Of a DNA stretch of 64,000 nucleotides, positions 53,624 through 61,872 are shown piece after piece (the stretch's first letter is position 1; the number at the start of each line of letters is the position of its first letter). The DNA comes from Hyphomicrobiales bacterium. Lineage in GTDB: Bacteria; Pseudomonadota; Alphaproteobacteria; Rhizobiales; Rhizobiaceae. The stretch lies in NCBI GenBank assembly GCA_900465685.1, contig UEGR01000011.1, positions 1-64,000 of the forward strand, given 5' to 3'. Position numbers and translations under genes: made by a program. The notes under the pieces were generated by a model. The model saw nothing but the letters and a program-made list of their open reading frames with translations, was not told where the DNA came from and ran no database searches.

Positions 53624-54691
53624 TCATGCAATAAGACGCATGCCACTCTCTTCGTCGAAGAGGTGAACATTGCCTGGATCGATCGAAATATTGATCGCCT
53701 CTCCGGGGCGCACATCGACGCGCTCGCGGAAAACACAGGTGACTTCGGTACCGCCGAAATTCACCACCATCTGCGTTTCGTAGCCGGTTGGTTCTATCAC
53801 CACCACGGGCGCAGCCAGCCCGGCACCGTCAAGCCGGATATATTCCGGACGCAGGCCGTAAACGAGGTCTCGTCCCGCCGCCTGCGGATAGCTGCGCGAC
53901 AATGGCAGCCTTGTGCCATCGGTAGCCACGAACACCTGCGGATTTTGTGGATCGAGCTTGCCCTTGATCATGTTCATGGCCGGGGAACCGATAAAGCCAG
54001 CCACAAACAGATTGTTGGGATTATCATAGAGTTCCAGCGGCGAACCGACCTGCTCTACAATGCCGTCATGCATGACGACGATCTTGTCGGCCATGGTCAT
54101 GGCCTCAATCTGATCATGTGTCACGTAGACAGTCGTCGTTTTCAAGCGGTGATGCAGTTCCTTGATCTCGGCACGCATCGCCACGCGCAGCTTGGCGTCG
54201 AGGTTCGACAAAGGCTCATCGAACAGGAAGACCTGCGGATCGCGAACGATGGCGCGGCCCATGGCCACACGCTGGCGCTGACCACCGGAAAGCTGACGTG
54301 GATAACGGTCGAGCAGCTTGGTCAGGCCCAGAATGCCCGCGGCATAATTCACGCGCTTGTCGATTTCCGCCTGTGGGGCTGAATTCAGCATCAGCGAAAA
54401 CGCCATGTTCTTGGCGACCGTCATATGCGGGTAAAGCGCATAGTTCTGGAACACCATGGCGATATCGCGTTCCTTGGGCGGCAGATTGTTCACCGGCCGT
54501 CCACCAATGCGGATTTCGCCGCCGGAGATATTCTCCAGCCCGGCCAGCATGCGCAGCAAGGTCGATTTTCCGCACCCCGAAGGGCCGACGAGAATGACGA
54601 ACTCGCCGTCTTCAATATCGATATTGACGCCTTTGATGACGGGGAAATTGCCGAAAGACTTTTTCACTTCGGCGAACTGAACAGTGGCCAT
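53624..54691 (-). CDS. ABC transporter ATPase (MalK/UgpC-like)
   Basis: 355 aa. Walker A GPSGCGKST, LSGGQRQRVAMGRA signature, Walker B VFLFDEPLSNLDA, VYVTHDQIEAM, then TOBE-type C-terminal domain (YGLRPEYIRLDG; SIDPGNVHLFDEES). ATG 54691 follows GGGAGGAG. In this unit the ATPase gene comes first and the binding protein second, with a 141-nt gap between them holding an 8-bp dyad AAGACACG / CGTGTCTT (53576-53615). Confidence 0.94.
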   Translation of the reverse strand: MATVQFAEVKKSFGNFPVIKGVNIDIEDGEFVILVGPSGCGKSTLLRMLAGLENISGGEIRIGGRPVNNLPPKERDIAMVFQNYALYPHMTVAKNMAFSLMLNSAPQAEIDKRVNYAAGILGLTKLLDRYPRQLSGGQRQRVAMGRAIVRDPQVFLFDEPLSNLDAKLRVAMRAEIKELHHRLKTTTVYVTHDQIEAMTMADKIVVMHDGIVEQVGSPLELYDNPNNLFVAGFIGSPAMNMIKGKLDPQNPQVFVATDGTRLPLSRSYPQAAGRDLVYGLRPEYIRLDGAGLAAPVVVIEPTGYETQMVVNFGGTEVTCVFRERVDVRPGEAINISIDPGNVHLFDEESGMRLIA

Positions 54692-54772
54692 GCATCTCCT
54701 CCCAGACTGCATTCTGTTTTTTCAGAAGATGTGAATGACGGCTCCTCACTTCCGTCATGCCCATCTTCCCTG

Positions 54773-54818
54773 GTACGCATCTTGTCCGAAAACCGTTTCA
54801 CACACTCGGGATGCGTAC
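54773..54818. repeat. Partial palindromic intergenic repeat
   Basis: Inverted repeat GTACGCAT / ATGCGTAC enclosing CCGAAAACCGTTTCACAC, the reverse complement of the head of the repeat at 55981-56082. A short, inverted copy in the 207-nt gap between the SDR gene and the ATPase gene. Confidence 0.55.
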
Positions 54819-54898
54819 GCGCGAATATTCTCCTTACTTCGGTATTTGCTGCGCCGAATTCCTCTTCCGGCGCCTGTTGTTCTTGTCTCGCTGACTAT

Positions 54899-55675
54899 TT
54901 AGCCCCGGCCCACAAAAGGCATCTTGGTTGCCATGACGGTCATGGTCAGCACATTGGCGTCCAGCGGCAGGCTTGCCATATAGACGACCGCATTGGCGAC
55001 ATGCGCTGGATCAATGGTTGGCTCCGCCGCCATGGTTCCATTGGCCTGAATGACACCTGTCGAAATCTTCTGCGTCATATCGCTGGCGGCATTGCCAATA
55101 TCGATCTGGCCGCAGGCGATATCGAAGTTGCGACCGTCGAGCGCGGTCGATTTGGTCAGGCCCGCAATGGCGTGTTTCGTCGCGGTATAAGGCGCTGAAT
55201 TGGGGCGCGGTGTGGTCGCAGAAATGGACCCATTATTGATGATACGGCCCCCACGCGGATTTTGCGCTTTCATCACCCGGAAAGCCTGCTGGGTGCACAG
55301 AAATGCGCCCGTCAGATTGGCACCGACAATCGCGCTCCAGTCTTCGAATGTGACGTCTTCAATCGGCACACCCGGAACGAGAACGCCCGCATTGTTGACC
55401 AGAAGATCGAGCCGCCCGAACTTTTCAACAATCGCATCGAAAAGTTTGCGCACGGCGACCGGATCGCCCACATCGGCTGCGATTGGGTGGAAGCTCCCGC
55501 CGGTTTGTGATGCAAGATCGGACGCCGCCTTTTCCAGCACATCGATGCGACGACCAGAAATCACGACATGATAACCTTGTGCTCCGAGGGCCTTGGCGAT
55601 AGCGCGCCCTACACCTGTACCGCCGCCGGTGACAAGCGCAATGGCCCCACTCTTCGCACCTGTTGCCTCACTCAT
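54899..55675 (-). CDS. Short-chain dehydrogenase of the region F transporter unit
   Basis: 258 aa classical [19 protein letters not shown], catalytic serine in [18 protein letters not shown] tyrosine-lysine, and an SGRRIDV sequence after strand two that would favour NADP. First gene of the unit reading into the ABC importer. The upstream region has a CCACTTGTCCA site shared with the GntR promoter. Probably oxidises or reduces the imported tetrose derivative before the DenD/LtnD steps (inference). Confidence 0.88.
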   Translation of the reverse strand: MSEATGAKSGAIALVTGGGTGVGRAIAKALGAQGYHVVISGRRIDVLEKAASDLASQTGGSFHPIAADVGDPVAVRKLFDAIVEKFGRLDLLVNNAGVLVPGVPIEDVTFEDWSAIVGANLTGAFLCTQQAFRVMKAQNPRGGRIINNGSISATTPRPNSAPYTATKHAIAGLTKSTALDGRNFDIACGQIDIGNAASDMTQKISTGVIQANGTMAAEPTIDPAHVANAVVYMASLPLDANVLTMTVMATKMPFVGRG

Positions 55676-55980
55676 CGCAGCATTCCTCCGTGTTGCGGCT
55701 CCGGCCTCAGAGCGCGTTCAATCTGAATTTTCTGTTGAAGCAAGATCCTGTCGATCCTCGCAACCCGGAGGGCGGATATGCTTCGGCCTGCATGCATTAT
55801 CGAATTTCAATATTAGGTCGATGCTGCGCAGCCGATACTCGGCGCGCTTACTGCGTATGCCGTCAATTCCCTGCCGGTACCGTTCTATCCTTAACTGGTA
55901 AGGTGAACGGACCACTTGTCCATTGATGGCCGGTCAAACGCCGTGAGTCAATCTCGTTTTGCCGCAATTGGGAAACATTC
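55676..55980. other. Intergenic region upstream of the SDR-ABC unit
   Basis: About 300 nt without a convincing gene; small frames here lack ribosome sites and family resemblance. Contains a candidate GntR operator at 55912-55922. No clear -35/-10 pair could be fixed, but it must hold the promoter for the SDR-ABC unit if that unit is not read from otnI. Confidence 0.5.
55912..55922. promoter_or_regulatory. Candidate GntR operator ahead of the SDR-ABC unit
   Basis: CCACTTGTCCA, differing at one base from CCACTAGTCCA at 61757-61767 in the promoter of the FadR-type regulator. Located 237 nt upstream of the SDR start codon. Confidence 0.4.
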
Positions 55981-56082
55981 GAGCACATCCCGAAAAGTGT
56001 GAAACGGTTTTCGGAAAAGATGTGCGTGAAAACAGATAGCTAGAGCGCCGATCTGATTCAGTCAGATCGAAATGCGCTCTAG
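55981..56082. repeat. Palindromic intergenic repeat
   Basis: Starts GAGCACATCCCGAAAAGTGT, contains CCGAAAA...TTTTCGG, and ends with TAGAGCGC / GCGCTCTA enclosing GATCTGA / TCAGATC. Same family as the repeats at 50116-50210 and, inverted, 54773-54818. It follows the otnI stop by about 30 nt and may form the end of the tetronate transcript. Confidence 0.65.
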
Positions 56083-56112
56083 CTAAATTGATTGCGCGGC
56101 CCGCTGCTATCA

Positions 56113-56883
56113 TCACAAAGTCCTCAATCCAGACAGCCATGACAGCCCGGCGTCAGTCGTGGTTTTCGGGCGATATTCGGCACCAAGCGGCTTTTCATAG
56201 CCGAGTGTATCGAGCAATCGAACGATATGCCGGTAATCCAGTTCCCCGTGGTCGGGTTCTGCACGGTCAGGTACAGCGGCAATCTGGACATGGCCGATAT
56301 GCGGTTGCAACGCTTCCAACCGCTTACTGATATCGCCTTCCATGATCTGAAGGTGGTAGCAATCGAACATCAGCTTCAGGTTGCTTGCTGCCACTTGGCT
56401 AATGATTGCAATGGCTTGTCCCGATGTCTTCAGAAAATATCCCGGTGCATCGCGGTGGTTCAGCGGTTCGATCAGAATTGTTATGCCATGAGCGGCGGCA
56501 CGCTCGCAGGCATAGGTGAGATTGGCGACGAATGTGCGATGCGCCGCCTCACCTTCCGTCTTTCCCGCCATGACATGGATATTAAGCGCTCCTATGGCGA
56601 CCGCATAATCGACTGCCTGACGAATCGCTGCCTGCGCCTCGTCTTCCCGTCCCGGAATCGCCGCCAGACCATTATCACCGGCCTCGACATTACCGCGACT
56701 TGTGTTGAGGCCGAGCATCGTCAGCCCGGTTTCACGCAACGCTGCCGCAACCGCGCCCGCATCAAAATTATAGGGCCAGTGGCATTCCACGGCATCAAAC
56801 CCGGCGGCTTTTGCCGCGCGGATGGCATCAGGCAGCGGCAGTTCCTGCCAGAGAAAGCCGAGATTGGCTGAAAAACTGGCCAT
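56113..56883 (-). CDS. otnI: 2-oxo-tetronate isomerase (hydroxypyruvate isomerase-like)
   Basis: 256 aa TIM-barrel isomerase of the Hyi/OtnI type: start MASFSANLGFLWQELPLPDA, metal-binding glutamate in ILIEPLNHRDAPGYF, and later LMFDCYHLQIMEGD and HVQIAAVPDRAEPDHGELDY. Interconverts 2- and 3-oxo-tetronate in four-carbon acid sugar degradation. Starts at 56883, one nt beyond the otnC stop. Last gene of the tetronate unit. Confidence 0.92.
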   Translation of the reverse strand: MASFSANLGFLWQELPLPDAIRAAKAAGFDAVECHWPYNFDAGAVAAALRETGLTMLGLNTSRGNVEAGDNGLAAIPGREDEAQAAIRQAVDYAVAIGALNIHVMAGKTEGEAAHRTFVANLTYACERAAAHGITILIEPLNHRDAPGYFLKTSGQAIAIISQVAASNLKLMFDCYHLQIMEGDISKRLEALQPHIGHVQIAAVPDRAEPDHGELDYRHIVRLLDTLGYEKPLGAEYRPKTTTDAGLSWLSGLRTL

Positions 56884-56884
56884 A

Positions 56885-57535
56885 TCAATCCCACTCCACA
56901 TCAAATTTGTCGACGATCTGGCGAATTTGCGCCTCCGTCAGCATGTTCGGTTTCAAGCCGCGTGTGAGCATGGCGAGCTTCGCCGTTTCCTCAAGTTCTT
57001 CAACGGCATAGACAGCCGCTTCCAGATCCTTGGCGGCAACAACCGGCCCGTGATTTGCTAGCATTACGGCGCTGCGCTTGCCGGCCAGACCGCGGATCGC
57101 ATCGCCCATGGCAGGATCGCCGGGGATGAAATAAGGCAGCAATTTCACCTTACCGAGTTTCATGATCGAATAGGCCGTCAGCGGCGGCAGCATATTGTCC
57201 GGGTCCACATCCGGCAGCATGGACAGCGCGACGGAATGGCAGGAATGCAGATGCACAACCGCGCCCGTCTTGGCTGCCCGCGTTTCATAGAAAGCGGCAT
57301 GCAGCGGCATTTCCTTGGTTGGCTTGTCGCCACCGACGAAGTTGCCCTGCTGATCGAAAAGCGACAGCCTTGACGGATCGAGATTGCCAAAAGAACTACC
57401 TGTGGGGGTGACGAGCAGCCGTCCGTCCGACAGGCGCGCCGAAATATTGCCCGACGAACCGCCTGTCAGCCCTCGGTCGAACATGGACTTCGCCATCAGG
57501 CATATGGTTTCGCGGAGTTTCGCTTCTTCGCTCAT
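56885..57535 (-). CDS. otnC: 3-oxo-tetronate 4-phosphate decarboxylase
   Basis: 216 aa class II aldolase/adducin fold. Zinc ligands in VVHLHSCHSVALS and MLANHGPVV, plus LTGGSSGNISARL at the N-terminus. In the OtnK-OtnC pathway it decarboxylates 3-oxo-tetronate 4-phosphate to dihydroxyacetone phosphate. Overlaps the kinase gene by 4 nt, so kinase and decarboxylase are coupled. Confidence 0.93.
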   Translation of the reverse strand: MSEEAKLRETICLMAKSMFDRGLTGGSSGNISARLSDGRLLVTPTGSSFGNLDPSRLSLFDQQGNFVGGDKPTKEMPLHAAFYETRAAKTGAVVHLHSCHSVALSMLPDVDPDNMLPPLTAYSIMKLGKVKLLPYFIPGDPAMGDAIRGLAGKRSAVMLANHGPVVAAKDLEAAVYAVEELEETAKLAMLTRGLKPNMLTEAQIRQIVDKFDVEWD

Positions 57536-58812
57536 GCGGCCTCCAGCTTGCGCAGCGCCGTTTCAAAGAAGGTCTCGGAACCGAAATTGCCGGATTTGAG
57601 CGCAAGCGCGACCGCATCGCCTTCCACCGAGGCGAAAGTCCATGGAACGCCGGGCGCGATCTCCTGCCCCACCATCACGCGGGAAACCCCGAGCGACTGT
57701 GCGACTGCACCGGATGTTTCACCACCCGCCACCACAAAACGGCGAATACCGAGGCTAAAAGCCTCGCGCGCCAGTGCGGCAAGAGCCTCTTCGACAATCC
57801 GGCCTGCGCGCTCCACACCGAGCTTTTCCTGCGCGGCACGGACCGATGCCGGTTCCGCACCGGCATAGATGAGCTTTGGCTCATCCACCGGACGCTGCCG
57901 GAGCCAGGCGACGGCCTCACCTGCGCCATGCTCTGCCAGTTCCAGCGGATCGAGACGATAGCTCGCCGCCTTGTCCGCATAATGTGCAACCTGTTTCAGC
58001 GTCATCGCCGAACAGCTGCCGGAAAGCACGATCTGGCCCTCGCCAACAACAGGGGCCTGCGCCTCGTGTCTGCTTTGCTGCAATTGTCCTGCTTTAGCGA
58101 GAAGGCCAGGCAACGGCATGGCAAGCGCGCTACCGCCGGTGAGCAAGGGCAGATCCAGCGTCGCCTCGGCAATGGTTCCCAGATCTTCATCGGCAACTGC
58201 ATCGACGATGACATGCGCCACGCCCTGCCCGGCGAGTTCGGCAAGCCGCGCCTTCAAGGCATCGGCACCACGCGCCACAACGAGGCGATTGGCCAGCCCG
58301 ACCTTGCCTTTGACCTGCGGCTGCAACAAGCGCACCAGACTGGAATCCCGCATCGGCGTCAGCGGATGATCCTTCATCGGGCTTTCATCCAGCGGCTGCT
58401 CGCCGACGAAAAGATGCCCCATGAAAATGCTGCGACCATTTTCGGGAAAAGCTGGGCAATAGATCGTCTGCGACGCGCCGATGTCAGCCATCAGCGCTTC
58501 CGCCACCGGCCCGATATTGCCTTCAGCGGTGCTGTCGAAAGTTGAACAATATTTCCAGCAGAACCGCTGCGCACCGGCGGCTTTCAGCCATGCATAGGCT
58601 GCACGAACCTGACTGACGGCCTCATCAACCGGGATGGTCCGGCATTTCAGCGCGATGATCTCGAAAGGGGCGGTCGTTGTCGCGTCCGAGGCTTGATCTT
58701 CGTCTGGCAATCCGAAGCGCAGGGAAACCGGATAACCGCTGCGGGCCAGCAGCCCGGCGAGGTCCGTGGCTCCGGTGAAGTCATCGGCAATGGCGCCCAA
58801 TACGATAGCCAT
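57532..58812 (-). CDS. otnK: 3-oxo-tetronate 4-kinase (four-carbon acid sugar kinase)
   Basis: 426 aa DUF1537 kinase. The substrate motif GAIADDFTGATDLAGLLA is at residues 6-23; the C-terminal nucleotide-binding domain has VVAGGETSGAVAQSLG. Phosphorylates 3-oxo-tetronate on O4. Overlaps otnC by 4 nt and follows ltnD by 2 nt. Length and motifs are those of functional OtnK. Confidence 0.94.
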   Translation of the reverse strand: MAIVLGAIADDFTGATDLAGLLARSGYPVSLRFGLPDEDQASDATTTAPFEIIALKCRTIPVDEAVSQVRAAYAWLKAAGAQRFCWKYCSTFDSTAEGNIGPVAEALMADIGASQTIYCPAFPENGRSIFMGHLFVGEQPLDESPMKDHPLTPMRDSSLVRLLQPQVKGKVGLANRLVVARGADALKARLAELAGQGVAHVIVDAVADEDLGTIAEATLDLPLLTGGSALAMPLPGLLAKAGQLQQSRHEAQAPVVGEGQIVLSGSCSAMTLKQVAHYADKAASYRLDPLELAEHGAGEAVAWLRQRPVDEPKLIYAGAEPASVRAAQEKLGVERAGRIVEEALAALAREAFSLGIRRFVVAGGETSGAVAQSLGVSRVMVGQEIAPGVPWTFASVEGDAVALALKSGNFGSETFFETALRKLEAA

Positions 58813-58814
58813 GG

Positions 58815-59729
58815 TTATTTCTCCGCGTCCGGCATGCCCGGCAGGACAATGCCGCTACGGGCGGCCAGAATCTTGGCCACGGCGGCATCATCTTCGAGGC
58901 CGAAACCGGCTTCGGATGCCTGACTGAACAGCGTCAGCGCGGCTTCACTCAACGGCGTGGAGCCGCCTGCATCGGATGCTTCGCCCGTGACAATGCCCAT
59001 ATCCTTGACGAAAATATTGACCGCAGAGCGCGGCGTATAATCGCCATCGACGATGTGCGGCCCGCGATTTTCAAACATCCAGGACGAACCGGCGGAAACG
59101 CGGATGACATCGAACACAGTTTGCAGATCGAGGCCAACCTTGGCAGCGAGCGTCAGCGCTTCAGCAGCAGCAGCAATGTGAACACCTGCCAGTAACTGAT
59201 TGATCATCTTGACTTTTGATCCAAGGCCCGGCTCTTCGCCAAGCCGGAACACTTTGGCCGCAACAGCATCAAGAGCGGTCGAGGCTTTGGCGAAAGCCGC
59301 GTCCGCGCCTGACCCCATAACTGTCATTTCGCCGGTCAGCGCCTTTTGATAGCCGCCGGAAACCGGCGCATCGATGACGGCCATGCCCGCGGCTTCAAGC
59401 TTGGCTGCGATCTCGACCGTGACACTGGGCGCCATCGTTACGCACAGGAGGAACACGGTGCCGGGTGCCGCAGTCTGCACCGCGCCTTTCGGGCCAAACA
59501 GCACTTCCTTCGCCTGATCGGAATTGACCACGAAGACAAAGACGATATCGCTTTTGCCTGCATCGGCAGGCGATGAAAAAGCTTCGCCACCTTCCGCCGT
59601 AAACCGCTTCAGCACTTCGTCGCGGATATCCACGCCCTTGACCTGAAAACCTGCGCGCAACAGGGACAGGGCAGCGCCCCACCCCATCGAGCCAAGACCG
59701 ATCACCGTTGCCGTATTGCCCGGCGCCAT
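58815..59729 (-). CDS. ltnD: L-threonate dehydrogenase
   Basis: 304 aa beta-hydroxyacid dehydrogenase. N-terminal Rossmann motif GLGSMGWGAALSLLRAG with aspartate at VDI (NAD), DAPVSGGYQKALTG substrate motif, and the catalytic lysine in KVKMINQLLAG. Grouping with otnK, otnC and otnI identifies it as LtnD, which oxidises L-threonate to 2-oxo-tetronate. First gene of the coupled ltnD-otnK-otnC-otnI block; a 9/11 match to the GntR site lies about 30 nt upstream. Confidence 0.92.
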   Translation of the reverse strand: MAPGNTATVIGLGSMGWGAALSLLRAGFQVKGVDIRDEVLKRFTAEGGEAFSSPADAGKSDIVFVFVVNSDQAKEVLFGPKGAVQTAAPGTVFLLCVTMAPSVTVEIAAKLEAAGMAVIDAPVSGGYQKALTGEMTVMGSGADAAFAKASTALDAVAAKVFRLGEEPGLGSKVKMINQLLAGVHIAAAAEALTLAAKVGLDLQTVFDVIRVSAGSSWMFENRGPHIVDGDYTPRSAVNIFVKDMGIVTGEASDAGGSTPLSEAALTLFSQASEAGFGLEDDAAVAKILAARSGIVLPGMPDAEK

Positions 59730-59757
59730 GCGAAACCTCCCGTTATTTTCTACGTTA

Positions 59758-59768
59758 CCGCTCGTCCA
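59758..59768. promoter_or_regulatory. Weak candidate GntR operator ahead of ltnD
   Basis: CCGCTCGTCCA, matching 9 of 11 bases of CCACTAGTCCA at 61757-61767, 29 nt upstream of the ltnD start. Confidence 0.25.
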
Positions 59769-59787
59769 TATCGAGGCCGTTCAGGCT

Positions 59788-59865
59788 CTAGTGGATTGAA
59801 TTTGACGTTTGAATCCCGGCTGAAATAGATGCTGTTTCAAACGTCAAATTCGAAAAATCCACTAG
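59788..59865. repeat. CTAGTGG-ended palindromic element A
   Basis: 78-bp inverted repeat bounded by CTAGTGGATT and AATCCACTAG. Left arm 59788-59813 (CTAGTGGATT then GAATTTGACGTTTGAA) pairs with right arm 59836-59865 (TTCAAACGTCAAATTC then, after a 4-nt bulge GAAA, AATCCACTAG). No coding capacity. Looks like a MITE or mobile palindromic element, or its excision footprint. Confidence 0.8.
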
Positions 59866-59878
59866 ATACATATACTTC

Positions 59879-59954
59879 CTAGTGGTCTTTATGATTCCAA
59901 CATTTGCTCAGCGCTTGGAACCCACGGATGCAAATGTTGGAATCAGACCACTAG
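59879..59954. repeat. CTAGTGG-ended palindromic element B
   Basis: 76-bp inverted repeat bounded by CTAGTGGTC and GACCACTAG. Left arm CTAGTGGTC, a 4-nt-longer TTTAT linker, GATTCCAACATTTGC; right arm GCAAATGTTGGAATC, A, GACCACTAG. Thirteen bp from element A, with the same termini but unrelated interior. Its last bases CTA at 59951-59953 are, on the minus strand, the TAG stop of the denD gene. Confidence 0.8.
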
Positions 59955-60925
59955 GACAGCTCATCCTCGATATGGATGCGGATGATTTCATCGAAGGACT
60001 TGTCGCCGACGAAACCGAGCGCGGTGGCGCGGCTTGCATCGAAATCCTGTGCCCATCCGGACACGATGCTTTCGATCAACGGATCGGACTGGCGACGGAT
60101 GAGCGCAACTGCCTTGTCGCCAGCGACACGGCGCAGGGCTTCAATCTGCTCGCCAACGGTGGCAGACAAACCCGGCATGTTCAGAACGCAGCGATGACCG
60201 ACTTTGGCCAGATCGATGGTCGCAGCGTGCAGCAGGAAGCCAACGGCGCGGCGCGGGCTTACATGCCAATGCCGCACCGATTCATCGACCGGCAGGATCG
60301 CTTCCTGCCCGACCAGAGGTTCGCGAAGAATATTCGAGAAGAAGCCTGATGCCGCCTTGTTTGGCTTGCCGGGACGAATACAGACCGTCGGCAGACGAAT
60401 GCCGATGCCATCCAGAAGGCCTTTGCGGGCATAATCCGCGAGTAGCAGCTCGCCGATTGCTTTCTGCGCGCCATAGCTGGTGCGGGGCGTCAGGAAAAAC
60501 TCGTCGTCGATCTTTTCCGGGAATGGCGAACCGAACACGGCAATGGACGATGTGAAGACAACGCGCGGCTTGTAGGGCGTTTTTTCGCCTTCCTTGCGGA
60601 TCGCTTCGAGCAGATAGCGCGTACCGTCGAGATTGATCGCATAGCCCTTGTCGAAATCGAGTTCCGCCTCGCCGGAAACGATGGCGGCGAGATGAAAGAT
60701 AAGGTCCGGTCGCTTGGCAATCAGTGCGCGCGTGACAGAGGGATCGGAAATATCCCCTGCGCTCGCATGGACTGTGCCTGTAAAGCCTTCTGGCGGAGTT
60801 GGAGCAATAACATCCACCAGCGTCAGTTGCTCGACGGGCTTTCCGTCAATACTGCCGTCTCGAGCGATTGCTTCGGAAAGCTTGCGGCCAACCATCCCTG
60901 CCGCGCCGATAATCAAAACATGCAT
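59951..60925 (-). CDS. denD: D-erythronate dehydrogenase
   Basis: 324 aa extended SDR/epimerase-type dehydrogenase. IIGAAGMVGRKLSEAI Rossmann motif, catalytic serine/threonine in VVFTSSIAVFG, YGAQKAIGELLL tyrosine-lysine, and C-terminal RHWHVSPRRAVGFL. With otnK/otnC/otnI this is DenD, oxidising D-erythronate to 2-oxo-tetronate. Its stop codon is supplied by the CTAG end of palindromic element B. Begins 47 nt after the regulator gene and is probably cotranscribed with it. Confidence 0.92.
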   Translation of the reverse strand: MHVLIIGAAGMVGRKLSEAIARDGSIDGKPVEQLTLVDVIAPTPPEGFTGTVHASAGDISDPSVTRALIAKRPDLIFHLAAIVSGEAELDFDKGYAINLDGTRYLLEAIRKEGEKTPYKPRVVFTSSIAVFGSPFPEKIDDEFFLTPRTSYGAQKAIGELLLADYARKGLLDGIGIRLPTVCIRPGKPNKAASGFFSNILREPLVGQEAILPVDESVRHWHVSPRRAVGFLLHAATIDLAKVGHRCVLNMPGLSATVGEQIEALRRVAGDKAVALIRRQSDPLIESIVSGWAQDFDASRATALGFVGDKSFDEIIRIHIEDELS

Positions 60926-60972
60926 TCAATTCTGCCTTTCCCATTCATGGATGCTGCCAGCATCCAACGCCC

Positions 60973-61728
60973 TCAGCCGCGCTTGTCGCGCACCTTGGCA
61001 AGCAAGTTCTTTGTTGAAACGTAAATCCGCTCTTCATGCGCGGCGAAGGCCGCCATGGCCGCGTTCCGGTCGCGCTTTTCCAGCGCCTGCAAGATCGCCT
61101 GATGGTCGGAAAAACTGCCATCAATCGCGCCCGGCTGCGCAACGGCGCGCCGGCGATGCTCCAGCATATAGGTGTATAGATCGGTGACGATGTCGGCGAG
61201 CAACGGATTTCCGCATTCGCGATAAATGGTGACATGAAACTCGCGGTCGCAGATGAGAAAGCGCACGGGGTCGTTCAGACAGTCGATCTGCGCCTTGAGC
61301 GAGCTGCGCAATATATCCAGCGCTTCGTCTGAAATACGCTCGGCGGCATCGCCGACAATCTGCTGCTCGACCAGAAGCCGCGCCGCATGCACGGCATGAA
61401 CATCATAAAGATCGACATTGAGCCGCGATGTTATGCCAACCGCCATGCCGGAAAGATCCGCTTTGGCAACGCGCGTGCGCGATCCGTGCGAGACTTCCAG
61501 CACGCCACGCGCAGCAAGCGTTTGGATAGCGCTGCGTACCGTCTGACGGCTGACCGAAAGCGCTGCGGACAGTTCCCGCTCGCCCGGCAGCTCATCGCCA
61601 ACCGCCAGCAAACCGGACGCAATAAGGGCAGCAATCTTGTCGGCGATCACATCCTTGATGGTGCGCCGCTCCAGATTTCGCCCCAGACCCGTATTTTTAT
61701 CGAGCAGAAGATTATGTGCGACGATCAA
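60973..61728 (-). CDS. FadR-subfamily GntR transcriptional regulator
   Basis: 251 aa with an N-terminal winged helix (IKDVIADKIAALIASGLLAVGD split, then ELSAALSVSRQTVRSAIQTL) and an all-helical FadR/FCD effector domain with EFHVTIYRECGNPLL. The start is taken as TTG 61728, preceded by AGGAAC. The only upstream ATG (61800) coincides with the -35 box of a good promoter and the residues it would add look non-coding. First gene of the tetronate locus; probably represses it in response to a sugar acid. Confidence 0.82.
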   Translation of the reverse strand: MIVAHNLLLDKNTGLGRNLERRTIKDVIADKIAALIASGLLAVGDELPGERELSAALSVSRQTVRSAIQTLAARGVLEVSHGSRTRVAKADLSGMAVGITSRLNVDLYDVHAVHAARLLVEQQIVGDAAERISDEALDILRSSLKAQIDCLNDPVRFLICDREFHVTIYRECGNPLLADIVTDLYTYMLEHRRRAVAQPGAIDGSFSDHQAILQALEKRDRNAAMAAFAAHEERIYVSTKNLLAKVRDKRG

Positions 61729-61756
61729 CGGAGTTCCTACTGACCCACTGGTCTTT

Positions 61757-61767
61757 CCACTAGTCCA
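61757..61767. promoter_or_regulatory. Candidate autoregulatory GntR operator
   Basis: CCACTAGTCCA with an ACTAGT palindromic core, inside a wider dyad CTGGTC (61748-61753) / GTCCAG (61763-61768). It lies at the expected transcription start, just downstream of the -10. Related sites occur at 55912 and 59758. Confidence 0.5.
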
Positions 61768-61772
61768 GTTGG

Positions 61773-61800
61773 AATTTATCGATATCGCGGTTGCTGTCAA
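61773..61800 (-). promoter_or_regulatory. Predicted promoter of the GntR-denD genes
   Basis: Minus-strand -35 TTGACA (61800-61795), 16 nt, -10 TAAATT (61778-61773). The expected start of transcription falls on the GntR operator, leaving a leader of about 40 nt to the TTG start at 61728. Confidence 0.65.
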
Positions 61801-61817
61801 GAGCCAGCAAGGCTCCT

Positions 61818-61843
61818 CGCCGCGATCAATTCTGATCGCGGCG
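61818..61843 (-). terminator. Hairpin at the end of the ssu operon
   Basis: Perfect 11-bp inverted repeat CGCCGCGATCA / TGATCGCGGCG with a 4-nt loop, 29 nt after the ssuB stop. Very stable, but with no clear U-tract on the minus strand; probably the 3' end of the ssu transcript and insulation from the GntR promoter. Confidence 0.6.
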
Positions 61844-61872
61844 TCTTCATACCATCTTTCGGGGGATGTTGC

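Noticed and set aside
52364-54382. Plus-strand open frame of about 672 codons
   Set aside because: Antisense to the binding-protein and ATPase genes, crosses their intergenic gap, and shows no family motif.
55718-55915. 65-codon minus-strand frame upstream of the SDR gene
   Set aside because: No ribosome site, no family resemblance, and it overlaps the expected promoter/operator region.
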